Positions 1 through 13,208 are shown, counted from the stretch's first letter. The stretch is DNA of 64,000 nucleotides from Mercurialis annua (GCF_937616625.2 NC_065576.1:14386501-14450500), one strand, 5' to 3'. The notes: generated by a model not told the origin, from the letters alone. Translations and numbers: made by a program.

Positions 1-603
1 ATTATCTATTCATTTTCATCAAGTTGCAGTAGTGTTTTCAGCAAATCTAACATTGCGTTGTAATTGCATTGTTTGTCGAACAAAACACCTTTGATCTTAA
101 AATCCATATATTCCATATGTTTGTTTCCAATGACTATTGTAATGAATAAGAATTGGAAATTTTGAGCTCTACATTTCCGCAAAAAGTAAACTCCACTACA
201 TTTTTTAAGGTTTATTTCTTATCAAATCTCAATATATCTCTTACCTTTAAATTTCTGATTTTTTGGTGTTCCTCAACTAAAATTCTTATATATTGATCAA
301 ATTTCTCACTTTTTCCGGATTTTTTCATATTTTAAGTAATTGCAATTGTCAATCGATCTTATTTACAAATTGTATTTCTCGATTTCAATTTTAATTTCAA
401 ATTAAAATGTGAATTTTTAATCTGTTTCGTAATTTATGCTGTTCAAAATTCTTAAATTCCTTTTTATAAAAAAGATTTGATGTCGTTAACCCTTGACCCA
501 TTAGTTAAGTTATTTTCGTAAATTATTTAGGATACATGCTACTGGTTTCTATTAGCAAATGATGCATAAATTTGAATAATTATTTTTCAAAAATAGAGTA
601 GTT
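1..603. other. AT-rich non-coding flank of the satellite
   Basis: No open frame of gene length, RNA gene or clear repeat is visible here. The sequence is AT-rich with short homopolymer runs and leads directly into the left inverted motif of the satellite element. I see nothing else in it. Confidence 0.5.
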
Positions 604-704
604 ACCTATCACATTATGACACGTCATTAAAATGATGGCAATCTTGTAAATTTGGTTGTTATTTATTTATACTTTTAAATAGTAATATTATAAGATCGCC
701 ATCA

Positions 705-3700
705 TTGCAATTACCAATAGTGATAATCTGATAAGTAAACAAAGCTCCTTTAGATTATAGTGTACATGCTAATAATTAGAGATCTTGTACTCATTTAGAT
801 TACACTATTCTGCTTATATTAGTAGCATTTTACACAGATTTTAATCAACCTGTTCTCTACAAATTCTAGTTCTTGCAATGTTGTTCTATGAGTTAGCAAA
901 AGTTTCATTACAACAATATTTGCTAACTCATAGAACAACATTGCAAGAACTGGAATTAATTATTGTTTTAATCTTACTTATTTCATTTATATCACGAACA
1001 CTTATCAGCATTTTCGAAAAGGTAATTGGCTATGGTGATTTACTTCAAGTGTTTTAAGTGAACTATCGTGCACTCATTCAATAAATATATAACCAAATGA
1101 TGAAAGTTGACCCGCTATCACTCTGCCACAATTATCAATAGTGAGAACTGTAATCTGATAAGTAAACTAAGCTCCTTTTGATTATAGTGTACATTCTAAT
1201 AATTAGAGATCTTGCACTCATTTAAATTACACCATTCTTCTTATAATAGTAGCATTTATACAAATTTATAATCAAACCGTTCTCTACAAATTCCAGTACT
1301 TGCAATGTTGTTCCATGAGTTAGCAAAAGTTGCATTACAACAATATTTTCTAACTCATAGAACAACATTGCAAGAACTGGAATTAATTGCTATTTTAATC
1401 TTACATATTTCATTTATATCACGAACAATTATCAGCATTATCGAAAAGGTAAATTGGCTGTGGTGTTTTACTTCAAGTGTTTTAAGTGAATTATCTTGTA
1501 CTCATTCAGTCCCGCTATCACTCTGCCACAATTACCAATAGTAATGTGATAAGTAAACTAAGCTTCTTTATATTATAGTGTACATGCTAATAATTAGAGA
1601 TCTTGCACTCATTTAAATTACTCCATTCTGCTTATAATAATAGCATTTACACAAATTTATAATTAAACCGTTCTATACAAATTCCAGTTCTTGTAATGTT
1701 GTTCTATGAGTTAGAAAAAGTTGCATTACATCAATATTTGCTAACTCATAGAACAACATTATAAGATAAAGAATTATTTGCTATTTTAAACTTATTTCAT
1801 TTATATCACGAATAATTATAAGCATTATCAAAAATGTAAATTGGCTATGGTGTTTTACTTCAAGTGTTTTAAGTGAACTATCATGCACTCACTCAGTAAA
1901 TATATAACCAAATGATGAAAGCTGGCCCGCTATCACTCTGCCACAATTACAAATAGTGGGAGTTGTAATCTCATAAGTAAACTAAGCTCCTTTAGATTAT
2001 AGTGTATATGCTAATAGTTAGAGTCTTGCACTCGTTTAAATTACACCATTTTGCTTATAATAGTAGCATTTACATAAATTTTAATCAAACTGTTCTTTAC
2101 GAATTCCAGTTCTTGCTATATTGTTCTATGAGTTAGCAAAAGTTGCATTAGAACAATATTTGCTAACTGGGATTAATTACTATTTTAATCTTACTTATTT
2201 TATTTATATCACGAACAATTATCAGCATAATCGAAAAGGTAATTGCCTATGGTGTTATACTTCAAGTGTTGTAAGTGAACTATCATGCACTTACTCAGTA
2301 AATATATAACCAAATGATGAACGCTGACACGCTATCACTCTGCCACAATTACCAATAGTGGGAGTTGTAATCTCATAAGTAAACTAAGCTCCTTTAGATT
2401 ATAGCCTATAAGCTAATAATTAGAGTCTTGCACTCATTTAAATTACACCATTTTGCTTATAATAGTAGCATTTACACAACTTTTAATCCAACTGTTCTCT
2501 ACGAATTCCAGTTCTTGTAATGTTGTTCTAGAAGTTAGCAAAAGTTGGATTACAACAATATTTGCTAACTCATAGAACAACATTGCAGGAACTGGAATTA
2601 ATTGCTGTTTTAATCTTATTTATTTCATTTATATCACGAACAATTATAAGAATTATCGAAAAGGTAAATTGGCTATGGTGTTTCACTTCAAGTGTTTTAA
2701 GTGTGAACTATCTTGCACTCGCTCATTAAATGTATAACCAAATGATGAAAGCTGGCTCGCTATCAATCTGCGGCAATTACCAATATTCAAAACTGTAATC
2801 TCATAAGTAAACCAAACTCCTTTAGATAATAGTGTACATGCTAATAATTAGAGATTTTGCACTCATTTAAATTACACCATTCTGCTTATAATAGTAGCTT
2901 TTACACAAATTTTAATCAAACTATTCTCTACAAATTCCAGTTTTTGCAATGTTGTTCAATTAGTTAGCAAAAGTTACATTACAACAATATTTGCTAACTC
3001 ATAGAACAACATTGCAAGAACTGGAATTAATTACTACTTTAATCTTACTTATTTCATTTAAATCACAAACAATTATTAGCATTATTGCAAAGGTAAATTG
3101 GCAATGGTGTTTTACTTCAAGTGTTTTAAGTGAAGTATCCTGCACTCATTTAGTTAATGTATAACCAAATGATGAAAGATGACCAGCTATCACTCTACCA
3201 TAATTACAAATAGTGAGAACTGTAATCTGATAAGTAAACTTAGCTCCTTTAGATTATAGTGTACATGCTTATAATTAGAGATCTTTCACTCATTTAAATT
3301 ACACTATTCTGCTTATAATAGTAGTATTTACACAAATTTTAATCAAACCGTTCTCTACATATTCTAGTTCTTCCAATGCTGTTCTATGAGTTAGCAAAAG
3401 TTGCATTACAACAAAATCTTCTAACTTATAGAACAACATTGCAAGAACTGGAATTAATTGCTATTTTAATCCTACTTATTTCATTTATATCACGAACAAT
3501 TATAAGCATTATCGTAAAGGTAAACTGGCTGTGGCGTTTTACTTCAAGTGTTTTAAGTGAACTATCTTACACTCATTTAGTTAATATATAACTAAATGAT
3601 GAAAGCTGACCCGCTATCACTCTACCACAATTCAATAGTAGGAACTGTAATGTAATAAGTAAACTAAGCTCTTTTAGATTATAATGTACAAGCTAATAAT

Positions 3701-6700
3701 TAGAGATCTTGCACTCATTTAAATTACTCCATTCTCCATATAATAGCAGCATTTACACAAATTTATAATCAAACCGGTCTCTACAAATTCCAGTTCTTGC
3801 AATGTTGTTCTATGAGTTAGAAAAAGTTGCATTACAACAATATTTACTAACACATAGAACAACATTGTAAGAACTGGAATTATTTACTATTTTAATCTTA
3901 CTTATTTCATTTATATCACGAATAATTATCAATATTATTAAAAATGTAAATTGGCTATGGTGTTTTACTTCAAGTGTTTTAAGTGAACTATCCTACACTG
4001 ACTCAGTAAATATATAACCAAATGATGAAAGCTGACCCGCTATCACTCTGCCACAATTACAAATAGTGGGAGTTGTAATCTCATAGGTAAAATAAGCTCC
4101 TTTAGATTATAGTGTATGTGCTAATAGTTAGAGTCTTGCACTCATTTAAGTTACACCATTCTGCTTAAAATAGTAGCAATAAAATAAATTTTAATCAAAC
4201 TGTTCTCTACAAATTCCAATTCTTGCTATGTTGTTCTATGAGTTAGCAAAAGTTTCATTAGAACAATATTTGCTAACTCATAGAATAACATTGCAAGAAC
4301 TGGAAATAATTGCCATTTTAATCTTACTTATTTCATTTATATCACGAACAATTATCAGCATTATCGAAAAGGAAAATTGGCTATGGTGTTTTACTTCAAG
4401 TGTTTTAAAAGAACTATCCTAAACTCACTCAGTAAATAGATAACCAAATGATGAAAGTTGACCTGCTATCACTCTGCCACAATTACCAATAATGAGAATT
4501 GTAATCTGATAAGTAAATTAAAGTCCTTTAGATTATAGTGTTCATGGTAATAATTAGAGATCTTGCATTCATTTAAATTACACCATTCTGCTTATCATTG
4601 TAGCATTTACACAAATTATTAATCAAACTGTTCTCAACAAATTCCAGTACTTGCAATGTTTATTTATGAGTTAGCAAAAGTTTCATTAGAACAATATTTG
4701 CTAACTCATAGAATAATATTGCAAGAACTGGAAATAATTGCCATTTTAATCTTACTTATTTCATTTATATCACGAACAATTATCAGCATTATCGAAAAAG
4801 AAAATTGGCTATGGTGTTTTACTTCAAGTATTTTAAGAGAACTATCCTAAACTCACTCAGTAAATAGATAACCAAATGATGAAAGTTGACCTGCTATCAC
4901 TCTGCCACAATTACCAATAATGAGAATTGTAATCTGATAAGTAAATTAAACTCCTTTAGATTATAGTGTTCATGGTAATAATTAGAAATCTTGCACTCAT
5001 TTAAATTACACCATTCTGCTTATCATTGTAGCATTTACACAAATTATTAATCAAACTGTTCTCAACAAATTCCAGTACTTGCAATGTTTATTTATGAGTT
5101 AGCAAAAGTTTCATTACAACAATATTTGCTAACTCATAGAACAACATTGCAAGAACTGGAATTAATTGTTATTTTAATCTTGCTTATTTCATTTATATCA
5201 CGAACAAATATCAGCATTATCGAAAAAGTAAATCGGCTATGGTGTTTTACTTCAAGTGTTTTATGTGAACTATCCTGCACTCACTCAGTAAATATATAAC
5301 CAAATGATGAAACCTATTACTCTGGCAAAATTACCAATAATGAGAACTGTAATCTGATAAGTAAACTAAGCTCCTTTAGATTATACTGTACATGCTAATA
5401 ATTAAATATCTTGCACTCATTTAAATTACTCTATTCTTTTTAAAATAGTAGCATTTACACAAATTTTAATCAAAATATTCTCTACAAATTCCAGTTCTTG
5501 TAATGTTGTTCTATGAGTTAGTAAAAGTTGCATTCCAACAATATTTGCTAACTCATAGAGAAACATTGCAAGAAGTGGAATTAATTGCTATTTTATTCTT
5601 ATTTATTTCATTTATATCACGAACAATTATCAGCATTATCAAAATGTAAATTAGCTATGATGTTTTACTTCAAGTGTTTTAAGTGAACTATCCTGCACTC
5701 ACTAAGTAAATGTATAACCAAATGATTAAAGCTGACCCGCTATCATTCTAATAGTGCGAACTGTAATCTGATAAGTAAACTAAACTCCTTTAGATTTTAG
5801 TGCTAATAATTAGAGATCTTGCACTCATTTAAATTACACCATTCTGCTTATAATTGTAGCATTTACACAAAATTTAATCAAACTGTTCTCTACAATTTCC
5901 AGTTCTTCAAATGTTGTTTTATGAGTTAGCAAAAGTTTGTTTTCATTACAACAATATTTGCTAGTTCCTTGAACAACATTGCAAGAGTTGGAATTAATTG
6001 CTATTTTAATCTGATTTATTTTATTTATATCACGAACAATTATCAGCATTATCGAAAATGTAAATTGGCTATGGTGTTTTACTTCAAGTTTTTAAGTGTG
6101 GACGCACTCACTTAGTAAATATATAACCAGATGATGAAAGCTGACCTGCTATCACTCTGCCATAATTACCAGTAGTGGAAACTGTAATCTGATAATTAAA
6201 TTAAGCCCCTTTGAATTATAGAGTATATGCTAATAATTAGAGATTTTGCACTCATTTAAATTACACCATTCTCCTTATAATTGTAGCATTTACAAAAAAT
6301 TTAATCAGACCGTTCTCTACAAATTCCGGTTCTTGCAATGTTGTTCTATGAGTTAGTAAAAGTTGCATTTGAACAATATTTGCTAACTCATAGAATAACA
6401 TTGTAAGAACTGGAATTAATTGCTATTTTAATCTTATTTATTTCATTTATATCACGAACAATTATCAACAGTATCTAAAAGGTAAACTGGCTATGGTGTT
6501 TTAGTTCAAGTGTTTTAAGTGAATTATCTTGCACTTATTCAGTTAATTTATAACCAAGTGATGAAAGTTGACACGCCATCACTCTGCCACAATTACCAAT
6601 AGTGAGAACTGTAATCTGATAAGTAACTTAGCTCCTTTAGATTACAGTGTATATACTAATAATTAGAGATCTTGCACTTTACACTCTTCTGCTTATAATA

Positions 6701-7249
6701 ATAGCTTTTACACAAATTTTAATCAAACTATTCTTTACAAATTCCATTTCTTGCAATATTGTTCTATGAGTTAGCAAAAGTTGCATTACAACAATATTTG
6801 CTAACTCATAAAACAGCATTGCAACAACTGTAATTAATTGCTATTTTAATCTTACTTATTTAATTTATATCACGAACAATTATCAGCATTATCGAAAAGA
6901 TAAATTTGCTATAGTGTTTTACTTCAAATGTTTTAACTCTAAACTATCTTGCCTTCACTCAGTTAATAAACAATCAAATGGTGAAAGCTGGCCTGCTATC
7001 ACTCTGCCACAATTACCAATAGTGAGAATTGTAATCTGATAAGTAAACTAAACTCATTTAAAGTGTACATGCTAATAATTAGAGCTTTCACACTCATTTA
7101 AATTACACTAATTTGCTTATAATAGTAGCATTTACACAAATTTTAATTAAACTGTTCTTTACAAATTCCAATTCTTGCAATGTTGTTCTATAAGTTAGCA
7201 AAAGTTGCAATACAACAATATTTGCTAACTCATAGAACAACATTGCAAA
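705..7249. repeat. Tandem array, ~16 copies of a ~425-bp unit
   Basis: The anchor ttctatgagttag or a close variant recurs at 884, 1311, 1702, 2124, 2526, 2955, 3382, 3808, 4234, 4662, 5090, 5509, 5917, 6344, 6762 and 7186. Spacing is 391-429 bp, mostly 418-429. Each unit runs: caccattctgcttataatagtagc block, hairpin, tatcacgaacaattatcagc block, ccgctatcactctgccacaatt block. Short units have deletions; the unit at 2124 has lost most of the right hairpin arm. Units around 4234, 4662 and 5090 are especially alike, suggesting recent local duplication. The array stops directly after a right hairpin arm, where the right inverted motif begins. Confidence 0.95.
867..953. repeat. Representative long hairpin of the satellite unit
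   Basis: In this first copy the arm starting agttcttgcaatgttgttct is repeated as its reverse complement about 18 bases later, giving arms of roughly 33-35 bp and a loop around gtttcattacaacaat. The same structure sits in nearly every unit, sometimes with a few mismatches. It is long enough to extrude as a cruciform or to fold as RNA if transcribed; neither is shown by the sequence. Confidence 0.85.
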
Positions 7250-7269
7250 CGTGTCATAATGTGATAGGT

Positions 7270-8040
7270 TTAATTCACATATGACGTGATAGATTGAATA
7301 AACTTAAGAATTTCTTGTAGTTTGAGGATAATTCCTATAATTTAAGAGTTAAATTATGCGGTTTCAAAAAAAAAAGAGTTAAATTATGCTATAACCCTTT
7401 TATTAATCATTTATATTTCGGTGGTATATCGTTATTTTGTTCGAGTTTTAATTAGTTAATGAGCGTAATCTCCAAATCTAACAACCTGAATAAGATTTGG
7501 CTTTCTTGTGGCCTTTTCTTGTCTTGTTTTAACAGGTGCTCTGTTTTTTTTTCTCTCTAACGATTCGCCGATCTCTTCAGTTTCCATTTACAATTTCATC
7601 TCAATTCCCACTGTTCTATTCAAAATTCTTAAGGAATCAAATGGCGGCTTCTCTCCGACTCTCCATCAACAACCAGCTAGAAGTTCTATAATTACATTAA
7701 CCCTTACAAATTACTCCAAGATTCTTCAAATTATTGGCTTTTGAATCTAAATCCGTTCTTCTTGAGGTTAGGAAGTAACCCATTTGGTTTCCCCATAATA
7801 TCTATATTGGGTTATTATCAGAAGTTTGAATCTTTCAGTTTTTGGATTGAATCAGTATTTTAGTCAGTTTGTTCCTTTAAATTGCATTGCTGACTCTTTT
7901 GAAACTTATTTTGATTGATATATTCATGCTCAGAGGTTCTTTATTATGTAAAATTGTGATCTTGGTACAGTTTAGATAGCCAATTTTTGTAGTGTGGAAG
8001 TGACTTTGGTTGATCCTTGGCAGCATGGTTGATTGGGATA
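7270..8040 (+). other. 5' flank and likely 5' UTR of the TBL gene
   Basis: No convincing separate gene. A pyrimidine-rich stretch (7500-7620) and a possible leader intron, with a weak donor near 7767 and an acceptor ccttggcag ending at 8023, precede the TBL start codon at 8041. The right half of the satellite's inverted motif has an additional related copy, atgacgtgatag, at 7281-7292. The leader intron is inferred from splice-like words only. Confidence 0.35.
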
Positions 8041-11000
8041 ATGACTACTTTTAACAGGAGTAAGTCATTCAACCAGAAATCACTAGGTGTTGTTGGTAGT
8101 CCAAAATCTTTAAGTTTCGAAAGCCCGAGAGTGAATAGGTCAAGCTCGATCACGCGTTGGTTTACTGTGATTGTCGTGATCGGGTCTTTGCTTACGTTTT
8201 TCATAGCCATTGCAGGGGGTTATATGAATGTGCTCCCAAGCCTTAGTCAAGCCTTTCATGGATCTGGCATATTTGAATCTAATGAATCGATAGGACATTG
8301 CAACGTTTTCTCCGGAAAGTGGGTGTTGGATGATGGTTACCCTTTGTACAATGCTTCAGATTGTCCTTTTGTAGAACAAGGATTTGACTGCTTGGAAAAT
8401 GGGAGAAAAGATAAAGAATATCTTAAATGGAGATGGAAACCGAAAAATTGTGATATTCCGAGGTTCAATGTTCATGATATATTGCAAAGGCTTCAAAATA
8501 AAAGGGTAGTGTTTGTTGGAGATTCTATGAGCAGAACACAATGGGAATCCTTAATATGTTTGCTCATGACGGGGTTAGAGGATAAGAAAAGTGTTTATGA
8601 AGTCAATGGGAATAAGATAACAAAACGGATTAGATTTTTAAGTGTTCGGTTTACATCCTTTAATTTCACTATTGATTTCTTTCGATCTGTTTTCTTGGTG
8701 CAACATCGTTGGATGCCTAGAAATGCTCCCAAGCGGGTTAGGTCGACGCTTAGATTGGATAAGATTGATGATATTAGCAGTGAGTGGGTTAATTCAGATG
8801 TTCTCATATTCAACACAGGACAATGGTGGGTGCCTGGGAAGCTTTTCGAAACGTAAGTATCCTATGTAATTTCCATGTGCATTATGTTGTTTTATGCTTT
8901 AGTCATGTGCATTTTGAGCATAGTATATTGTCAATCATTTTGGTGGACTCAATTGTTGTTCAATACTGTTCCTAAGACTCGTAAAGAACTTCTCATTTGT
9001 GATCTTCCCAAATGTATTTATTGCCTTTTCAGTCTTCAGTTTGTTGAACAATCTGGAATGTTACTCTTTCTCTCTCTTATTCGTTACAGTCGTAAAAATA
9101 TATGCTGATGTGGATAAATAGGCCTTTTCATAGATTATGAATATATTTGCAACGTTTCTGTTCCAAATTCTTCCACTCTGATGTGTAGTTTGTGTGTGCA
9201 TCTTTAATTGCTTCTAACACACAGAGAGATACAAATAGACTTGCGTTTTTCGCAGAATATATTTGAGCATTTTTCCTTCTAAGGAGCTCTTTTAAATAAA
9301 ACACGTTTTATGTGGATATAGGTAGCCATATCTCCAAATGCCATTAAGACAATGTCACCAATCAGTTCTCTCTAATGAACAAGTTTGCTTAAACTAAAAT
9401 GACCAAAAAGTAGCTTGAATTACCAGTGTCTTTAACAAAGAGAAGCCTCTTAGAAACAATTACGGAGTAACTGCAGTTTCTTTCCTTGTATTTGCTAAAT
9501 TTCTCATAGAGTTTGTTGGATCAAATATCTAGATAGAAACTTCTTAAAGACAAGAAAAGAGTTCTCCGCCACAAAATTTTTTGTAGCTGAAATTCAGTGT
9601 CTTTTTTCTGCATTATGTCTAGAATGCCTAGTCCATGTTTTGCAGCCTCGTTCTTTCTTCAACGAGTAACTTTGTAGAACCTTATAAGTTGCAACTATTG
9701 AGTTTGGTATAGACAGATAGAATTAGCAATGGAAAAGGGGAAGAGGTGTGTATGTTCTTACCTTAATAAATGTCGAATCAAGTCCTTGACTGCGTTTTTT
9801 CAGAAAAGAGTTTTGTATTCCAATTCAGGATCCTGCTAGCATCAACTATCCGCAGAAACGACAAATAGTCATTCTTTAGTAAAGGGATAATAGCTACTCA
9901 GCCTATTTAAAAAGTTAATGACACTCATTGGTGTAAACTACTTTTATCATGATAGTTAGGTGTATTAGTTTAACTTTAAATTCATTGGCGTATCTACTTT
10001 TTTTAATATTTTGTTCATAGGGACCATTCAGTTCACTGACCACTTTAAAGAAGATCTTGATGCTATTCCCTGTCAAATCTGTTGTTCTGTCTGTAATAGA
10101 TATATAAAATCTATTGTTGCTAAATGGTGTCAGAAAATAAGGACGGAATTTATGGACTAACAATTTCTGCCTAGGGTTCTCTGCAATTAAATTCTGTAAT
10201 ACTATGCCTGTCATCATTTCCAAGAAATACAATTTTGCTATGCACTTAAAATAACTCCATTCCAGGACTAAAAGAGAGAACAATATCTGGTACATAGTTC
10301 GTTATTATTATCTTTGTAACAAAGATAATTCTTGTGTGATCCAATATCCTGAATATCCCGTGTCAGCTTGAATAATTTCATAACTTGTACTTAGAACCTG
10401 TGTTTTCCTTTATTCATATAGTATTCAACTATAAAAAAACTTGTTGAAGCTTTAAAATGCGCATTTTTCTTAATATTATTTCCATCTCACAGGTATGAGC
10501 TGCACAAGTTTTACATGTAAGTAAATTGTGTTCTGGACAGGGGCTGCTATTTTCAGGTTGGGGATTCAGTGAAGCTTGGAATGCCAATTCCAGCTGCCTT
10601 CAGAATAGCTCTGGAAACTTGGGCATTATGGGTGCAGAGCACAATTGACTCGAATAGAACACGGATCTTCTTTAGGACTTTTGAGCCATCTCATTGGAGG
10701 TACTTTTTAAATACCAACGAAATGGCGCTGGGCTGATTAACATTTTAAAACTAATTGTTTTTTTACTGCTGTAACTATTATTTCCTTTTGGTGCGAGAAT
10801 TTTAGTTTTGGAACCTGTCCTGCATTTTATCATTACACATTATGTCACTATAAAGAGCAGAACTTGTTCTCTAAGGGAATTTTTAACTTTAAGCTTGTTT
10901 AAATTGTATCTATTTCTCCTATATTCTTCACTGGTTGATTACCTTGTAGTTTCCCTATCTGTCACGGCTAATTCAGCAGCTTCTTGTCTGGACCAGTAAT

Positions 11001-11270
11001 CAATCCCACAGGTTTTGCAACGTGACTGCGCACCCGTTGTCGGAAATAGGAGGGAGAGACAAGAGCATATTTTCAGACACCATCCGGGAAGTGGTAAAAA
11101 ATGTGAAAGCTCCTGTAACTGTCCTTCATGTAACTACCATGTCAGCTTTCAGGAGTGATGCCCATGTTGGCCAGTGGAACGACAACTTACCTGTACCTGA
11201 TTGTAGCCATTGGTGTTTACCTGGAGTACCTGATATGTGGAATGAAATTTTGCTCTCTTTTTTGCTTTAA
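8041..11270 (+). CDS. TBL: TRICHOME BIREFRINGENCE-LIKE (TBL) O-acetyltransferase, 3 exons
   Basis: Golgi type II membrane protein of the PMR5N/PC-esterase (DUF231) family, which O-acetylates wall polysaccharides. Exons 8041-8852, 10541-10699 and 11012-11270 join in frame to 409 aa (donor gtaagt; acceptors ggacag and cccacag). A membrane anchor spans about residues 40-62. The PMR5N domain starts near residue 87 (CNVFSGKWVLDD). The catalytic GDS is at 160-162 in VVFVGDSMSRTQ, and the DxxH motif D387-H390 lies in DCSHWCLPGVPDMWNE; these are the residues expected for an active esterase-fold acetyltransferase. The open frame extends upstream to a TTG at 8017, but the first ATG is 8041. From memory it looks closest to the TBL8/10/11 type, which I cannot confirm. 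The exon 2/3 junction gives SHWRFCNVT, shorter than I would expect, so a microexon in 10700-11011 is possible. Confidence 0.9.
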
Positions 11271-12260
11271 CAAGGATGATGTGAGTTTGTCTTCTTTCTG
11301 ATCTTCCTCTGTGTTTGCGTCGAGGCATTTAACATAATTTTCCATGAGTGTGCATGTGCATATGTTGATTGTACAAGACTGGATTTCAATCCATCTTTAA
11401 CTCAACTGTTGTACTATATCTTCAATACAAAAACAATCATTTTACTATGTAATCATTCCATTTGTTATTCTGATGGCAATCTATTTTTGCATCGAGTTAG
11501 AATAATATATTACTTGGTTCTGTTTCTGCAGCACAGATTGAGACACTTGCCTGTTGAATACCGGTTGATAGCAGCGCCAGAAGCTACTTTAACGATTGGA
11601 TGTTTAACGAAGATTACAATATTAATTTGGTATGGCTCCTGAGATTGTATGCAACTTTCCTGAAGAGAAGTCTAGTTTCCCTGCTTTTAAAAGAAAGATG
11701 TAGGGTTACATAGAAACTGCAGTTTTGTAACACAACATATTCGTTTCATTCTTTAAGCTACGCATTACAATTTTGTCCATATTTCTTCTTCTTTCTCTAG
11801 TGAAAAAATGTTCGGTACACAGAAAAAGTGTTGGAACATAAGTGACTTCTGCGTTTCATTGTTCGAGCCATTTCCTATAGAATACAACTTAGTCACACAG
11901 CATTAATCTTCTTAATAGTTCTGGTATAAGTGAGGTTGCTTAATATAGGTCTGGATGAGGAGAAATTTTTAGGTGAACCGAACGAATATAGATCAAAATG
12001 TATTTGCTAAATATTGAAGTCAAAAGGCAGAAATATGAGATACCCTATTGAACCCATCAATAATAAACTTGTTCACCACAAGAAGTGTTTTTGAATGCAA
12101 TCAATGACAACTCTTCAAAATCTTAGCATGAGAGCAAAGTTAGTAAAAGCTTAGAAGCATGCAAATCAATTATATAATTCAATATTACTTCTACAAATAC
12201 CAATTTTCTCAGCAACTTCATCATCATAACACACATTTCTGTCAACTTCCACACCAAATA
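11271..12260. other. Intergenic region between TBL and TED7-like genes
   Basis: Contains the presumed TBL 3' UTR and the TED7-like promoter. Splice-like words near 11271-11285 and tttctgcag at 11523-11531 could mark a spliced 3' UTR, but no coding homology is visible. The region just upstream of 12261 is AT-rich with several upstream ATGs (12159 onward) in frame with the TED7-like gene. Confidence 0.4.
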
Positions 12261-12962
12261 ATGGCTCCTATCAATAACTACTTCCCTTATTTTCCATTTC
12301 CTCCACCGCATAATCCGCCAAATGTGCCACCACCTCCGCCGTCCCCAACAGTAGCTCCACCACATCATCCCATCACACCACCACCACCGCTCCCAAAGCC
12401 AACTCCGCCACCTCCAACAGTAGCTCCACCACATCATCCCACTACACCACCACCACCCCCAAAGCGAATTCCGCCCCCTCCAGCAGTGGCTCCACCACAT
12501 CATCCCATTACGCCACCAGCATCACCACCGCTCCCAAGGCCAACTCCGCCACCTCCAGCCGTTGCTCCACCATTCCATCCCATTACACCACCACCACCTC
12601 CTCCACCAGGACATCACTCCACAGTCATAGTTGTTGTGTTTGTTTCAGCTGGTGGGCTATTCTTTCTTGCATTTCTAGCAGTTGCTCTCTGCTGTTTCAT
12701 TAAGAAGAGGAAGAATAAAAACATTCAGAAAACAGAACTCATAAATTTTGATGAACACATGAAAGTTAAGGAAGATATAGTTGAAGGAGCACATGGTGAG
12801 AAAATGAAGGTTCTTACCATTGAAGAAGATGTCCATTTTGAAGAGAAGATCAACAAAAATGAAAAACTGGGGCAAGGACATGATCATTCTATGCTTGTTT
12901 CCAATTTAATACCATCCTCTTCTCACTCTGCTTCTGATCACCATCTTGCGAAGAAAGTCTGA
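12261..12962 (+). CDS. TED7: TRACHEARY ELEMENT DIFFERENTIATION-RELATED 7 (TED7)-like protein
   Basis: Single-exon 233-aa protein. Residues 1-117 are proline-rich, with four imperfect repeats opening [11 protein letters not shown] (near 31, 54, 76 and 101). One membrane span lies at about 121-147, followed by the basic stop-transfer KKRKNK (148-153). The cytoplasmic tail carries [20 protein letters not shown] and ends in a His/Lys patch. This order (extracellular Pro-rich part, one TM, conserved acidic GEKM-type tail) is that of TED6/TED7 proteins, which associate with the secondary-wall cellulose synthase complex in xylem vessel cells. I chose ATG 12261 because the conserved protein begins [16 protein letters not shown]. 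The frame is open from 12159, but that extra 34-residue stretch looks like leader. The tryptophan-rich frame on the other strand is a shadow of the proline codons. Confidence 0.88.
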   Translation: MAPINNYFPYFPFPPPHNPPNVPPPPPSPTVAPPHHPITPPPPLPKPTPPPPTVAPPHHPTTPPPPPKRIPPPPAVAPPHHPITPPASPPLPRPTPPPPAVAPPFHPITPPPPPPPGHHSTVIVVVFVSAGGLFFLAFLAVALCCFIKKRKNKNIQKTELINFDEHMKVKEDIVEGAHGEKMKVLTIEEDVHFEEKINKNEKLGQGHDHSMLVSNLIPSSSHSASDHHLAKKV

Positions 12963-13208
12963 TACAAAAAACAAAATGTAAATGAAATAATTATATCGAT
13001 ATCCATATGTTAACAGAATATCATTTCACAAATTTCTTATTCTTTCTGTAAATTGTCATGCATAAATATATGGAATAATTTCCCTATAAGCCTAACCCAA
13101 CTTTAAGTCCATGTACTTTCAAAATTTTACTGTCCAATCCTTTTTCAATTATTTTGAATTTGTAGGCTCTTTTTGGACCTTCTCACTAACGGAACACTCT
13201 CTATATGT

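Larger units (their letters stand above)
604..7269. mobile_element. Putative TIR element filled by a ~425-bp satellite
   Basis: A 20-bp motif at 604-623 (acctatcacattatgac...) recurs as its exact reverse complement at 7250-7269, immediately outside the tandem array. Just inside the left end, 632-646 and 691-705 form a second, imperfect inverted repeat around gatggcaatctt. No transposase is encoded. The flanks do not show a convincing target-site duplication, so the superfamily is open. I infer a non-autonomous element whose interior was amplified into a satellite; the alternative is a satellite that happened to lie between two inverted copies of one short repeat. Confidence 0.5.

Noticed and set aside
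1305..5299. Recurring 62-78-aa open frames (ELAKVALQQYLLTHRTTLQELE...) in the satellite units
   Set aside because: They arise because the same repeat unit, including its hairpin, is low in stops in one frame. Many units have stops or shifts and there is no codon bias or domain.
8017..8040. Upstream extension of the TBL frame
   Set aside because: It starts at TTG; the first ATG in frame is 8041, and the extension overlaps a likely splice acceptor.
9915..10295. 126-aa minus-strand frame in TBL intron 1
   Set aside because: No motif, AT-rich composition, lies wholly inside an intron.
12123..12503. Tryptophan-rich minus-strand frame
   Set aside because: Complement of CCA/CCG/CCT proline codons of the TED7-like gene.
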